The notes below the pieces were generated by a model that was given only the letters and a program-made list of their open reading frames with translations, was not told the origin of the DNA and made no database searches. A program made the position numbers and the translations under genes. A stretch of 64,000 bases of DNA from Zeimonas sp964538505 (GTDB lineage Bacteria; Pseudomonadota; Gammaproteobacteria; Burkholderiales; Burkholderiaceae_E), in NCBI GenBank assembly GCA_964538505.1, contig CAZIDY010000013.1, positions 1 to 64,000 on the forward strand. Direction: 5' to 3'. Numbering within the stretch: position 1 is the stretch's first letter; the number at the start of each line of letters is the position of its first letter. Shown here one piece after another: positions 34,273 to 43,452 of this stretch.

Positions 34273-36147
34273 TCAGATTGCGACCTGCGTCCCCAGCTCC
34301 ACCACCCGATTCGGCGGCAACCCGAAGTAGTGCGCCACGCTCGTGCTGTTGCGCAACAGCCAGCCGAACAGCGAGCGGCGCCAGCCGAAGAGCCCGCGCC
34401 GGCTCACCGAGACGAGCGTGGGCTTGCTGGTGAAGAAGGACGTGTCGTTCATCGTGCAGACGACACCCTTGCGCGCGATCTGCCGCAGAACGCCATCGAT
34501 GCGCGGGCTCTCGCGGAAGCCGAAATGTGCGCACACGCGTGCGATCCCGTCGCCGGTGCGCATCACCTCGACGCGTTCGTCGTCGAGCACGCGCGGCGCG
34601 TCATCGAATACGACGGTGAGGAAGATCGTCTGCTCGTGCACCACCTTGTTGTGCTTCAGGTTGTGCAGGAAGGAGCTCGGCCAGCCCTGCGGCGTCGACG
34701 AAAAGAACAGCGCAGAGCCGGGCACGCGCTGCACCTCCGACAGGTCGATGCTGTAGCCGTCGCGCATCGCCTTCGCCTGCATGCTCTTGCGCAGTTGCAG
34801 GATCTCGATGCCGCGCCGCCACGTCGTCAGAACGACGAAAACGAGTGCGGCGAGCAGCAGCGGGAACCAGCCGCCGGTCGAGATCTTCACCGCGTTCGCG
34901 GCGAAGAACGCGACCTCGAGTGCGACGAAGAACGCGAACAGCGGCCACAGCGCACGCACGCGCCGATCGGGAAAGAACGGCAGCGCGATCAGCATCATCA
35001 CGCTGGTGAGCATCAGGTTTCCCGAGACGGCGATGCCGTAGGCAGCGGCGAGCGCGTCCGAGTTGCGAAAGCCGATGACGAGCCCGAGCACCAGCACGAG
35101 CAGCAGCCAGTTCACGGCCGGGATGTACACCTGTCCCTGCTCGGCGTCGGAAGTGTGCAGCACGCGCAGCCGCGGCAGGAAGTTCAGCCGCGACGCCTGC
35201 TGCGTCGCCGAGAAGGCTCCGGAGATCGTCGCCTGCGACGCGATCACCGTCGCTGCAGTGGCGAGAACGACCATCGGCAGCAGCAGGCTCTCGGGCGCGA
35301 GCAGGTAAAACGGATTGCGCACCGCCTGCGGGTCGAGCAGCACGAGCGCGCCCTGGCCGAAGTAGTTCAGCATCAGCGCCGGCAGCACGAGCAGGAGCCA
35401 GCCGACGCGGATCGGACGCGGGCCGAAGTGCCCCATGTCGGCGTAGAGCGCCTCGACGCCGGTCACGCAGAGGAACACGGCTCCGGCGGCGATGAACGCT
35501 GCGGTGGGCGCCTCGAAGACGAAGTTCCACGCGAAGCGCGGATCGAGCGCGAGCAGCACCTGCGGATTGCGCGCGATGCTGAGCACGCCCAGCGCGGCGA
35601 TCACGAGAAACCACAGTGCGACGAAGGGCCCGAAGCGGGCTCCGACGCGGCCGCTGCCCCGGCGCTGGAAGGCGAACAACGCCACCAGGATGCCGATGGC
35701 GATCGGCAGCACGACGACATCGAGCTCGGGCTCGGCAACCACCAGCCCCTCGACAGCCGCGAGCACCGAGATCGCCGGCGTGATCACTGCATCGCCGTAG
35801 AACAGCGACACGGCGAAGGCGCCGAGGACCGTGACGAGCCACCCAAGCCGCGGACGGTCGCGCAGCGCCGTCATGCAATGCGACAGCAGCGCGAGCACTC
35901 CGCCCTCGCCGCGGTTATCGAAACGCAGCATGATCGTCACGTACTTCAGCGACACGACGATCATCACCGACCAGAAGATCATCGACAGCAGCGCGAAGAC
36001 GTTCTCGGGCACGAGATCGAGCCCGTGCTCGGGTGAGAAGGCGACCTTGAACGCGTAGAGCGGGCTGGTGCCGATGTCGCCAAAGACGACGCCCAGCGCA
36101 CCGACGACGGCAGCGGGCAGACGCGTACGGGAAGCGGCCGGGCGCAT
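34273..36147 (-). CDS. kup: low-affinity potassium uptake protein Kup
   Basis: A 624-residue K+/H+ symporter of the KUP/HAK/KT family with about 12 membrane segments. Signature GVVFGDIGTSPLYAFKVAFS is at about residues 19-38; GEGGVLALLSH, SLFYGDAVITPAISVLAAVE (about 113-132) and FGPRPIRVGW follow. The C-terminal cytoplasmic domain spans about 460-624. It acts in the inner membrane. It stands alone, ending against the repeat. Confidence 0.95.
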   Translation of the reverse strand: MRPAASRTRLPAAVVGALGVVFGDIGTSPLYAFKVAFSPEHGLDLVPENVFALLSMIFWSVMIVVSLKYVTIMLRFDNRGEGGVLALLSHCMTALRDRPRLGWLVTVLGAFAVSLFYGDAVITPAISVLAAVEGLVVAEPELDVVVLPIAIGILVALFAFQRRGSGRVGARFGPFVALWFLVIAALGVLSIARNPQVLLALDPRFAWNFVFEAPTAAFIAAGAVFLCVTGVEALYADMGHFGPRPIRVGWLLLVLPALMLNYFGQGALVLLDPQAVRNPFYLLAPESLLLPMVVLATAATVIASQATISGAFSATQQASRLNFLPRLRVLHTSDAEQGQVYIPAVNWLLLVLVLGLVIGFRNSDALAAAYGIAVSGNLMLTSVMMLIALPFFPDRRVRALWPLFAFFVALEVAFFAANAVKISTGGWFPLLLAALVFVVLTTWRRGIEILQLRKSMQAKAMRDGYSIDLSEVQRVPGSALFFSSTPQGWPSSFLHNLKHNKVVHEQTIFLTVVFDDAPRVLDDERVEVMRTGDGIARVCAHFGFRESPRIDGVLRQIARKGVVCTMNDTSFFTSKPTLVSVSRRGLFGWRRSLFGWLLRNSTSVAHYFGLPPNRVVELGTQVAI

Positions 36148-36228
36148 GGAGCGCGAAGTGTATCAGCGGCCCGGCGGATGCAGGAACGGCCCTGACCCGG
36201 CCCTACGCCAGTGCAGCCCGCACGCGCA

Positions 36229-37239
36229 TCATGCGTGGTAGCCGATGTCGCTGCGCACCTTGCCGCGGAACACCCAGTACGAGTATGCGACGTAGAACAG
36301 CAGCACCGGCAGCAGGAACAGCGTGCCCACCATCATGAAGCTGAGCGCCTTCGACGAGGCCGCGGCGTCCCACAACGTGATCGACGGCGGCGCGATGAAG
36401 GGCCACAGGCTGATCACGAGTCCGGTGAACGCGAGGAAGAACAGGCCGAACGCACAGGCGAAGGGAAGCAGCTCGTTGCCGCGTCGCAGCGCGCGCAGGA
36501 GTATCACGGCGAGAACGACCGTCAGCGCCGGCACCGGCGAGAAGTAGACGAGATTCGGAAAGCTGAACCAGCGCTCGGCGATGCGCTCGTCGGTGAGCGG
36601 CGTCCAGATGCTCATCAGCGCGATGAACGCGAGCACGCCCCACAGTACCCGCATCGCGACCCTGCGCGACCACTGCTGCAGGTCTCCCTCCGTTTTCAGC
36701 ACCAGCCAGCACGTACCCAGCAGCAGGTAGCCGAACACGAGGCCCAGCCCGGTGAGCAACGGGAACGGCGAGACCCAGTCCCAGCTGCTGCCGACGAAAT
36801 GTCGGTCGACGACCTCGAAGCCCTGGATGAAGTTGCCGAGCACGATTCCCTGCGACAGCGTGGCCGCGAGAGACCCCAGGACGAAGCCCGTGTCCCAGAA
36901 CCACTTGCGCGCGCCGTGCACCTCGCGGAACTCGAAGGCGACACCGCGAAAGACGAGCCCGAGCAGCATCACGAGGATCGGGAAATACATCGCCGGTATG
37001 ACGATCGCGAAGGCGAGCGGGAACACGGCGAGCATCGCGCCGCCGCCGAGCACGAGCCAGGTTTCGTTGAAGTCCCATACCGGCGCCACCGACGCGATCA
37101 TTCGCTCGCGGTCCTGTGCATCGCGACGGAACGGAAACAGCATCGCGACGCCGAGATCGAAGCCGTCGAGCAGCACGTACATGAATACGGCGAGCGCAAG
37201 AATCGCCGCCCATAGCGGGACGAGGTCAAGCTGCTCCAT
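36229..37239 (-). CDS. cydB: cytochrome bd ubiquinol oxidase subunit II
   Basis: A 336-residue integral membrane protein with eight or nine helices. The typical opening is VLLDGFDLGVAMLFPF (about 23-38), followed by WDFNETWLVLGGGAMLAVFP (about 54-73) with the conserved Glu/Asn region. The gene is intact. The start ATG overlaps the cydA 3' end by 14 bases. With cydA broken (see next), a working bd oxidase from this locus is doubtful. Confidence 0.93.
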   Translation of the reverse strand: MEQLDLVPLWAAILALAVFMYVLLDGFDLGVAMLFPFRRDAQDRERMIASVAPVWDFNETWLVLGGGAMLAVFPLAFAIVIPAMYFPILVMLLGLVFRGVAFEFREVHGARKWFWDTGFVLGSLAATLSQGIVLGNFIQGFEVVDRHFVGSSWDWVSPFPLLTGLGLVFGYLLLGTCWLVLKTEGDLQQWSRRVAMRVLWGVLAFIALMSIWTPLTDERIAERWFSFPNLVYFSPVPALTVVLAVILLRALRRGNELLPFACAFGLFFLAFTGLVISLWPFIAPPSITLWDAAASSKALSFMMVGTLFLLPVLLFYVAYSYWVFRGKVRSDIGYHA

Positions 37240-38398
37240 CGTCGACCTCCCGCTGCGGGCCGGACGTCGCACCGGCAGGCCCGAACCTGCGCCAGTCGTG
37301 TTCCTCGGTGACCGCGGACAGCGGTCGCGCGCCGCGCTTGCTGCGCTCGTCGGCTTCCTCGGCTTCCCGATCGGCCGCTTCCTCCGGGCCGATCAGCACC
37401 ATCCGTCGCAGCAGCACGAAGCCGCCGCCGAACATCACCAGATAGGCAACGATGTACGCAGCGAACGACAGCGTGACGTCGCTCGCGACGAGCGACGGCG
37501 TGACCGAGTCGGCCGTACGCAGCAGGCCGTAGACGGTCCACGGCTGGCGGCCCACCTCGGTGACGGTCCAGCCTGCGAGCACGGCAATGAAGCCGATCGG
37601 GATCCCCCCGCGCGCGAACTTCAGGAACGCGGTCGACTCGAAGAGCCGACCGCGCCGGTATGCGACCCAGCCCGAGATCACGATCGCGAGCATCACGAGC
37701 CCCGCACCATGACGCTGAGGAACACGAGCGCCATTCGCACCATGCTGCGCGCCTCGGGAATGTGGCGGCGCTTGAGCAGGTAATGCGCGCCGACGCCGAG
37801 CACGACGAGCCCCGTGGTGATGACGAACGCCGTGACGGTGTGCGTCAGCCGATAAGGGAACGACGGGTTGAAGATCAGCCGGACGAGGTCGTCCGGAACG
37901 AAGCGTCCGTCGACGACTGCGTGACCCACGGGCGTCTGCATCCAGCTGTTCGACGCAAGGATCCAGAACGACGACAGCAGCGTGCCGAGCGCAACCAGAT
38001 ACGCCGACAGCACGTGCGCCCACTGTGGCACGAGCGTGCGACCGAAGAGCAGCACGCCGAGGAACGCGGCTTCCAGGAAGAATGCGGTGATCACCTCATA
38101 GCCGAGCAGCGGCCCGATCACGCTGCCCGTGCTGTCGATGAAGCGGCTCCAGTTCGTGCCGAACTGGAACGGCATCACGATGCCGGAGACGACCCCCATG
38201 CCGAAGGAGACGGCGAAGATCCTGATCCAGAAGGCGGACAGGCGCCGGTACTTGTCGTCCTTCTTCACCCACCACAGCGTCTCGAGTGTGGCGATGTAGC
38301 AGGCGAGTCCGACGGTGAACGCAGGCAGCAGGATGTGCCAGGCGATCACCCACGCGAACTGCAGGCGCGACAGCAACAGTGCGTCCACGGGGCTTCTC
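37226..38398 (-). pseudogene. cydA: cytochrome bd oxidase subunit I gene with internal deletion and frameshift
   Basis: From GTG 38398 the frame encodes a normal CydA N-terminal half: haem ligand His in IAWHILLPAFTVGLACYIAT, SGIVMPFQFGTNW, and the b558 ligand His in FPYRLTHTVTAFV. It runs to FLSVMV and stops at about 37693. A second frame resumes with GAGLVMLAIVISGWVAYRRG and contains GRQPWTVYGLLRTADS, ending at 37226. Roughly 110 residues are missing at the joint, covering the quinol-binding Q loop and the Met-ligand segment. The product would not be a functional quinol oxidase subunit unless the join is an assembly error. Confidence 0.8.
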
Positions 38399-38464
38399 CG
38401 GACCGCTGAGCCGGCAGGCGTGCAATCCGGATGCCCATTCACGTCAGCTTGCCGCGGCGCACCG

Positions 38465-38493
38465 TTGCGACGTACGCCGCTGCGGGCTACGCT
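38465..38493 (+). promoter_or_regulatory. candidate sigma-70 promoter of the MocR gene
   Basis: TTGCGA (38465-38470) and TACGCT (38488-38493) are separated by 17 bases, 64 bases before the regulator's ATG. Downstream lies a small inverted repeat, CGGAC-CT-GTCCG (38520-38531), that may be an autoregulatory site. Confidence 0.45.
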
Positions 38494-38556
38494 CGCCTCG
38501 ACGCAATGCCTGACATCGCCGGACCTGTCCGAAAAAAACTGGCGAAGAGGAGACAG

Positions 38557-40077
38557 ATGCAGTTGCCGCTCATCGTCGACGCACGCGGGCGCGAACCGCT
38601 GCACGTGCAGATCTTCGAGCAGATCCGGCTGCGGATCCTCGACGGCACGCTACGCCCGCGCACGCGCCTGCCGGCCAGCCGCGTGCTTGCGGCCGACCTC
38701 GCGGTTTCGCGCAACACGGTGGTGCTCGCCTACGAGCGGCTCGGCGCCGAGGGCTATCTGGACATGTGCGGCCCACGCGGCACCTTCGTCGCGCCCGACC
38801 CTGTTCGCGACCAACCCATTGGAATCCCGCTTTCGTCGGACGATCGACAGATCGACGTCGACACGGACACGGACACCGAGATCGACGCCGACGACGCGCC
38901 GCTCGTATTCTCAGGCCAGGCACACGCCGTCGTTCCGCCGCACGGCGAGCTGCTCCCCTACGATTTCTGGGTCGGACGCCTCGATGCGCGCCTGTTCTCG
39001 CCGCGTCACTGGCAGCGCCTGCTTGCGCGTACGCTGTTCGAGATGCCGATCGGCAACTCGCTGTACACGGCACCGGCCGGGCTGCACTCACTGCGCGAGG
39101 CAGTTGCGCAGCACGTGGGCACGGCACGCGGAATCGCCGTGCACGCGCGCGACGTGCTGATCGTCAACGGCATCCAGGAGGCGCTGAACATCGTTGCGCG
39201 GATGTTCGTGCAACAGGGCACACGCGTGGCGATCGAGAACCCCGGCTATCTCGGCGCCGCAAACGTGTTCGCCAGTTACGGTGCGCAACTCGTGCCGGTG
39301 GACGTGGACGCGCACGGCGTCGACACCTCGCGACTGCCGGCCAACGCGGCGCTTCTCTACGTGACGCCTTCGCACCAGTATCCGACCGGCGCGACGCTCT
39401 CGCTCGAACGGCGCGATCGACTGCGCCGCTGGGCCGAGCAGAGCGGCGCATGGATCGTAGAGGACGACTACGACAGCGATTTTCATCACGGCGGCGCGCC
39501 GCTTCCCGCACTGAAAGCGCGCGACGCCGCGCAGCGCGTCCTCTATTGCGGCACTTTCTCGAAGAGCCTTGGCGGCGGCCTGCGTATCGGCTACATGATC
39601 ATGCCGCCGCAATTGATGGAAGCAGCAACGACGATCAAGGCGCTGCTGAACAACTCCAGCGCCTGGCACCCGCAGGCGCTGCTCGCCGAGTTCCTTGCGT
39701 CGGGCGCGTTCCTGCATCACCTGCGCCGCATGCGTGCGATCCACGCGGCGCGTCGCGATGCGCTGCTCGCTGCGCTGGCCGAACGCTTCGGCCCGGTCGA
39801 CATAACCGGCGAACAATCGGGGATGCACCTCGTGTGGCGGCTGCCACCGGAGCTGCGCGACACGAAGACGCTGCGCGCTCGTGCGCGCGAGCGCGGCGTC
39901 GCGCTGTACGACTACGAGACAGCGAACGTGTACATCGCTGACGAGAAGACGCGTACGCGTCATTCGCGATCGCTGGCGCTCGGCTACGCCGCGCTCGACG
40001 AACGCGAGCTCGCGACAGCCGTCGACCGGATCGCGCAGGCCGCTGGCGCAACGCTCTGCGAAGACCTGCCGGCGTAG
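38557..40077 (+). CDS. MocR/GabR-type PLP-binding transcriptional regulator
   Basis: A 506-residue regulator. Residues about 10-80 form a GntR winged helix (REPLHVQIFEQIRLRILDGT, LPASRVLAADLAVSRNTVVL). After a linker rich in acidic residues comes an aminotransferase-like domain (about 125-500). The PLP-site features are present: EDDYDSDFHHGG and the Schiff-base Lys336 in GTFSKSLGGGLRIGYM. MocR proteins sense PLP or PLP adducts and usually bind paired direct repeats. The start at 38557 has GAGGAG upstream. It is divergent from cydAB and 149 bases upstream of haoA on the same strand. Confidence 0.92.
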   Translation: MQLPLIVDARGREPLHVQIFEQIRLRILDGTLRPRTRLPASRVLAADLAVSRNTVVLAYERLGAEGYLDMCGPRGTFVAPDPVRDQPIGIPLSSDDRQIDVDTDTDTEIDADDAPLVFSGQAHAVVPPHGELLPYDFWVGRLDARLFSPRHWQRLLARTLFEMPIGNSLYTAPAGLHSLREAVAQHVGTARGIAVHARDVLIVNGIQEALNIVARMFVQQGTRVAIENPGYLGAANVFASYGAQLVPVDVDAHGVDTSRLPANAALLYVTPSHQYPTGATLSLERRDRLRRWAEQSGAWIVEDDYDSDFHHGGAPLPALKARDAAQRVLYCGTFSKSLGGGLRIGYMIMPPQLMEAATTIKALLNNSSAWHPQALLAEFLASGAFLHHLRRMRAIHAARRDALLAALAERFGPVDITGEQSGMHLVWRLPPELRDTKTLRARARERGVALYDYETANVYIADEKTRTRHSRSLALGYAALDERELATAVDRIAQAAGATLCEDLPA

Positions 40078-40114
40078 ACGCAAGCGATTTCCGTGCCGCC
40101 CCGGCGTTCCGCTT

Positions 40115-40178
40115 CGCGCATGGCCCCATCGCTTTCGCCGCGCATGGCCCTTGTCGAAACGGACACGCCCGACATACT
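40115..40178 (+). promoter_or_regulatory. 12-bp direct repeats and promoter-like sequence upstream of haoA
   Basis: CGCGCATGGCCC occurs at 40115-40126 and exactly again at 40139-40150 (24-base step). Directly after the second copy come TTGTCG (40151-40156), a 16-base spacer and CATACT (40173-40178), a plausible sigma-70 promoter 48 bases before the haoA ATG. Paired direct repeats abutting the -35 box are the known arrangement for MocR/GabR regulators, and such a gene lies immediately upstream. Confidence 0.5.
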
Positions 40179-40226
40179 CGACTCGTGTTCAACCGTACGC
40201 CGCCGCAGCGGCGATGCGAGCACGAC

Positions 40227-42020
40227 ATGTCGATCCGGAAAACGCCGTTCGCAATCGGGCCCTTCCTCGTTGCGCCTTTCCTCGCCGCGCTCGCGCTCGT
40301 CGTGGCCTGGACCTTCGCCGCTTCACCGGCCGTAGCGAAGATCTGGGACTCGGTTCCCGACGAGACGTTCAAGGCACTCGAGCTGAATCGCGACTCGACG
40401 CCGAAGGAGCTCTTCGAAGCGGTCGAGCGGCGCTGGCGCGCGGAGTTCACGAAGGGCAAGCTCGCGAAATGGTGGGAGCCGCTCGACATCGACCAGTACC
40501 TCGCGCCGACGCTCTTCTACGAGCCGCCGGAGGTCGACATCGAATCGAGTCGCGAGCAGTGCGTCGCCTGCCACACCGGCGTCACCCATGGCTGGGTGAA
40601 GTCGTGGGAGAAGAGCGTGCACGCGAATCTCGACACGATCCGCCAGTTGCCGGGCGATGACGTGCGCGCGTACAAGAAGGAGATCATCGCCGAGGTCGAG
40701 GACAACCTGCGCTCGATGGGCCTGCTCGCCGCCGATACGCCGATGCAGGACGTGAGCTGCATCGACTGCCACATGGGCGTGGGCAAGAGTTCCGGTCATC
40801 ACATCCGCGACCTGCGCATGCCCGATCGTGCCGTCTGCGGCACCTGCCACGTACGCCAGTTCGCCGAGGCCGAATCGGAGCGCGACACGCTCGTCTGGCC
40901 GCAGAAGCAATGGGCAAATGGCCACCCGTCGCATGCGGTCGACTACATGGCGAACGTCGAACTCGCCACCTGGGCCGCACTGCCGCAGCGTGAGCAGGCC
41001 GTCAGCTGCACGATGTGCCACACGAACCAGGCGAAGTGCGACAACTGCCACACACGACACGAGTTCTCGACCGTCGAGGCGCGCAAGCCGCAGGCGTGCG
41101 CCACCTGCCACAACGGCGTCGACCACAACGAGTTCGAGAACTACATGATGTCGAAGCACGGCACCGGCTACCAGGTGCACGGCGACCAGTGGAACTGGCA
41201 TGCGCGGCTGCAGGACGCGATGGACAAGGGCGGCCAGACCGCACCCACCTGCCAGACCTGCCACTTCGAGTACAACGGCAAGTACACGCACAACGTCGTG
41301 CGCAAGGTGCGCTGGGCCTTCCTGCCGTTCAAGAGCATCGCCGACAACCTCGAGCACGAGTGGTTCCAGGATCGGCAGAAGGCGTGGATCGGCACCTGCT
41401 CGCAATGCCACTCGCCGCGCTTCGCGAAGACCTATCTCGAGATGGCCGACAAGGGGATCATCCAGGGAATCGAACTCGTCGAGCAGTCGCGCAAGGTCGT
41501 GCAGAAGCTCTATGACGACGGCCTGATGGTCGGTCAGAAGACGAACCGTCCGGCGCCGCCCGAGCCCGAGAAGGACGAGCCCGGCGGCTTCTACTCGCTC
41601 TTCCTGTCGGAGGGGAACAACCCGACGGTGGTCGACCGCACCTTCGCCGAGATGTGGGAGCAGCACGCGGCACAGCACATGAAGGGGCTGCTGCACGTGA
41701 ACCCGGGCGGCTGGACCTACTCGGCCGGATGGTCCGACCTCATCCGCGACCAGACGATCATCAACGAGGCCGACACGCTGCTGCGCGAGAAGGCCGCGAT
41801 GGAGGAACGGCTGCGCAAGCTCGAAGGTGCGAGCTCCGGTGGCAAGGGCGAGAAGCCGAAGCCGACGAAGAGCTCGTGGGACAACCGCAGCGGCGAGCGG
41901 CTCTCCGCCATCGGCAGCGACCCTCGCACGCTCGGCGCCGGCCTGGGATTCGTCGGCGTGCTGCTCGCGCTCGGCGGCCTGCGCGGCCTGCGCAAGCACG
42001 GCGGCGGTGGCGAGCGATGA
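40227..42020 (+). CDS. haoA: octaheme cytochrome c, hydroxylamine oxidoreductase family
   Basis: A 597-residue secreted multihaem cytochrome. After a signal peptide ending SPAVA there are eight CxxCH haem sites: CVACH (about residue 112), CIDCH, CGTCH, CTMCH, CDNCH, CATCH, CQTCH, CSQCH. Spacing and segments such as CATCHNGVDHNEFENYMMSK and GLLHVNPGGWTYSAGW fit the HAO family, not octaheme tetrathionate reductase. Tyr498 in WTYSAGW is a candidate for the cross-linking Tyr of true HAO. One C-terminal membrane helix (LGAGLGFVGVLLALGG) suggests membrane anchoring. haoB overlaps at the end. It likely oxidises hydroxylamine. Confidence 0.88.
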   Translation: MSIRKTPFAIGPFLVAPFLAALALVVAWTFAASPAVAKIWDSVPDETFKALELNRDSTPKELFEAVERRWRAEFTKGKLAKWWEPLDIDQYLAPTLFYEPPEVDIESSREQCVACHTGVTHGWVKSWEKSVHANLDTIRQLPGDDVRAYKKEIIAEVEDNLRSMGLLAADTPMQDVSCIDCHMGVGKSSGHHIRDLRMPDRAVCGTCHVRQFAEAESERDTLVWPQKQWANGHPSHAVDYMANVELATWAALPQREQAVSCTMCHTNQAKCDNCHTRHEFSTVEARKPQACATCHNGVDHNEFENYMMSKHGTGYQVHGDQWNWHARLQDAMDKGGQTAPTCQTCHFEYNGKYTHNVVRKVRWAFLPFKSIADNLEHEWFQDRQKAWIGTCSQCHSPRFAKTYLEMADKGIIQGIELVEQSRKVVQKLYDDGLMVGQKTNRPAPPEPEKDEPGGFYSLFLSEGNNPTVVDRTFAEMWEQHAAQHMKGLLHVNPGGWTYSAGWSDLIRDQTIINEADTLLREKAAMEERLRKLEGASSGGKGEKPKPTKSSWDNRSGERLSAIGSDPRTLGAGLGFVGVLLALGGLRGLRKHGGGGER

Positions 42021-43138
42021 CAGCAGCGGCGTCGAGGGCGGCAGCGCCGACCTCCGGGCAGGCGTCGCCTGCGCCGACGCGGCACGGCGCCTCACGCGCC
42101 CGGCTGCGCCCGTCGACGGCGCTCGGTATCGGAATCGTCGCGATTGCCGCCGGCACAGCGCTCTGGTGGCTCTCGCCCGACGACGATGCACCGTATCGCT
42201 ACGTCACCGAAGCCACGCTGTCGGCGGAGCGCGCGCAGGCGCTGGCACCGATCACCGAGCGCGGAATCGCGCTCGAGCAGGGAAGCGTCGTCGTCTCCGA
42301 CAGCGGGGAAGCCGCTGCCGAGTTCGTCGTCGCACGTTCGGAGCGCGGGCAGGTGCTGCTCGACTGGCGCGCCGGCGTCGACGAGCCCTTCCTCACGCTG
42401 CTGCCGCAACCCGACGAGCTCGTCGCGCTCGCCGATACGCTGCGCCGCCACCTGCCCGCCGACGGTGTCGTGCTCGCCTGGTGGGATACCTCGCGCGCGC
42501 TCGCACTTCTCGCTGGCATACCTGCGGTGTTCGAGCGCCATCTGGGCGAGCCGCTGATCGTTCCGCCCCGGTGGGAGGCGCAGCGCGCATCGGTCACCGC
42601 AATCGAGCAGCGCTTCTTCGCCGCTGCCGACGCAGAGGCCGCCATCGACGCCGAACGCAGGCGCTTCCGGCTTTTCGCCGACGCACTGCTCTCCGACGAA
42701 GCTTCGGGCATCGCCAGGCTGCACGAACTGGCCGGCGAGCGCCCCGCCGTCCTCGTGCTGCACGTTCGCGATGCATTGCTGCTGGGCGCACTCGATCCCG
42801 ATCGCATCGGCGTGGCGTTCCGCGACCTGCCTGCGCAGGGACCTTCGCATGCGGCGATCCGCAACGTCCGCGAGTGGATGAGCTCGAACGACTTCGAGGC
42901 GTACACCCTGCTCCATCGTGAAGGCCAGCCGCTTCGCGCCGTTGCGCTCACCGACGAAGCATCGGGAGAGACGCTCGCCGCACGGCTGCTGCCCTTCATC
43001 GGCAACCGGCAGGCAGACGTCGCCGGCGCGACGCTCGTCTACCGCTCCGGAGGCTTCGTCGTCTTCGAGCTCGACACGCGATCGATCAGCGATGCCGCCT
43101 CCTCCGGTGCACGCAGCTTCGCGTCGTTGTCGAAGTAG
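42017..43138 (+). CDS. haoB: hydroxylamine oxidation protein HaoB-like
   Basis: A 373-residue protein with one N-terminal membrane helix (STALGIGIVAIAAGTALWWL, about 33-52) and a large, probably periplasmic, domain. It includes GVVLAWWDTSRALALLAGIP (about 150) and LVYRSGGFVVFELDT near the end. The order haoA-haoB with ATGA overlap and the protein layout match HaoB of ammonia and methane oxidisers; its role in them is unknown. Its last 100 bases are antisense to a DUF72 stump, so the present C-terminus may be recent. No cytochrome c554 or cM552 gene follows. Confidence 0.8.
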   Translation: MTAAASRAAAPTSGQASPAPTRHGASRARLRPSTALGIGIVAIAAGTALWWLSPDDDAPYRYVTEATLSAERAQALAPITERGIALEQGSVVVSDSGEAAAEFVVARSERGQVLLDWRAGVDEPFLTLLPQPDELVALADTLRRHLPADGVVLAWWDTSRALALLAGIPAVFERHLGEPLIVPPRWEAQRASVTAIEQRFFAAADAEAAIDAERRRFRLFADALLSDEASGIARLHELAGERPAVLVLHVRDALLLGALDPDRIGVAFRDLPAQGPSHAAIRNVREWMSSNDFEAYTLLHREGQPLRAVALTDEASGETLAARLLPFIGNRQADVAGATLVYRSGGFVVFELDTRSISDAASSGARSFASLSK

Positions 43139-43341
43139 ACGAAGACGTCGCGGCCCGGCGCCTCGGTGCCCGGCGCAGGCCCGTTGGCGCGCGACGGCAG
43201 CACGCGCTCGGCGTCTTCGGGCTCGCCGCCTCGAGCCCAGATGGTTGCGCGCCGCGCCCATGCATCGAGTGACGCGTCGTCGTAGTCGCTCGCGTAGAGT
43301 TTCTCGGAGCCGTGCAGCCTGCAGCAGACGAAGTCGGCAGT
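43039..43341 (-). pseudogene. C-terminal stump of a DUF72 (YecE-like) gene
   Basis: The frame ending at 43039 carries the family's C-terminal third: TADFVCCRLHGSEKLYASDY, SLDAWARRATIWARGGEPED and GRDVFVYFDNDAKLRAPEEA. Upstream of about 43341 the similarity stops and unrelated sequence follows; about two thirds of the gene, including the start, is gone. It overlaps the end of haoB on the other strand by 100 bases. Confidence 0.7.
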
Positions 43342-43452
43342 GAGTGTCTTCGCATACGAAGTTGTCCGGCGTCGGTCTGTTTTACACAAGGTTCCGTCTG
43401 CTCCTTCGGAGTGACGCAGGGTCGTCGGGAAGACGACCGTTCGGGGCAAAAA
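43342..43452. other. junction sequence between two gene stumps
   Basis: A 111-base stretch with no gene, lying between the DUF72 stump and the aldo/keto reductase stump. It contains one hairpin (GGTCGTC-GGGAA-GACGACC, 43420-43438). Its composition is less GC-rich than the neighbours near 43376-43392 (TCTGTTTTACACAAGG). Confidence 0.5.
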
